11,980 nt of DNA, from positions 1 through 11,980 of the forward strand of contig CAUDAE010000049.1 of assembly GCA_958447445.1 (NCBI GenBank). The letters run 5' to 3'. A program made the translations under genes and the position numbers. The notes under the pieces are model-generated. The model was not told the origin of the DNA and did no database searches. It saw only the letters and a list, made by a program, of their open reading frames with translations. Positions within the stretch are counted from its first letter, which is position 1, and each line of letters begins with the position of its first letter. Source of the stretch: an uncultured Collinsella sp. (GTDB taxonomy: Bacteria; Actinomycetota; Coriobacteriia; Coriobacteriales; Coriobacteriaceae). Shown here one piece after another: positions 11,980 through 11,980 of this stretch.

Positions 11980-11980
11980 G

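Overview
This 11,980-base window is a compact, G+C-rich bacterial housekeeping segment with every supported gene on the minus strand. Gene content, protein style and G+C suggest an actinobacterium of the Coriobacteriia (Collinsella or a relative). The clues are a two-subunit glycyl-tRNA synthetase next to a DUF299 regulator and PPDK, together with an rplS-rnhB-yraN-comM-dprA-trmFO block. The taxonomy is an inference from style, not a database result.

In transcription order (high to low coordinates) the window holds: the C-terminal end of a type I signal peptidase (lepB, cut by the right edge); glyQ and glyS (glycyl-tRNA synthetase alpha and beta); a DUF299 kinase/pyrophosphorylase that should control PPDK; a 250-base regulatory gap; ppdK (pyruvate, phosphate dikinase); a hairpin terminator; a promoter and structured leader for rplS (L19); a terminator; rnhB (RNase HII); a strong terminator; and a tightly coupled run yraN-comM-dprA-trmFO, with trmFO cut by the left edge.

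Three functional groups are visible. glyQ-glyS-DUF299 looks like one transcript, with gaps of 3 and 34 bases. The DUF299 protein and PPDK form an enzyme/regulator pair: the target threonine (T476) beside the catalytic histidine (H478) is present in PPDK. The left half groups genome maintenance (RNase HII, YraN nuclease fold), DNA uptake and recombination (ComM, DprA) and tRNA modification (TrmFO). There the stop and start codons of yraN/comM and comM/dprA overlap, and trmFO follows dprA by 14 bases.

I see no CRISPR array, mobile element, prophage, tRNA or toxin system, and no clear novel multi-gene system. The non-coding signals are the most interesting part. A nearly identical 14-base hairpin sits just upstream of the Shine-Dalgarno sites of both ppdK and its regulator. 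The ppdK upstream gap also holds a CG-centred palindrome and helically spaced GGTAAA boxes. The rplS leader is structured. Two oddities in gene content are lepB lying far from its common rplS/rnhB slot, and a DprA without the usual N-terminal domain.
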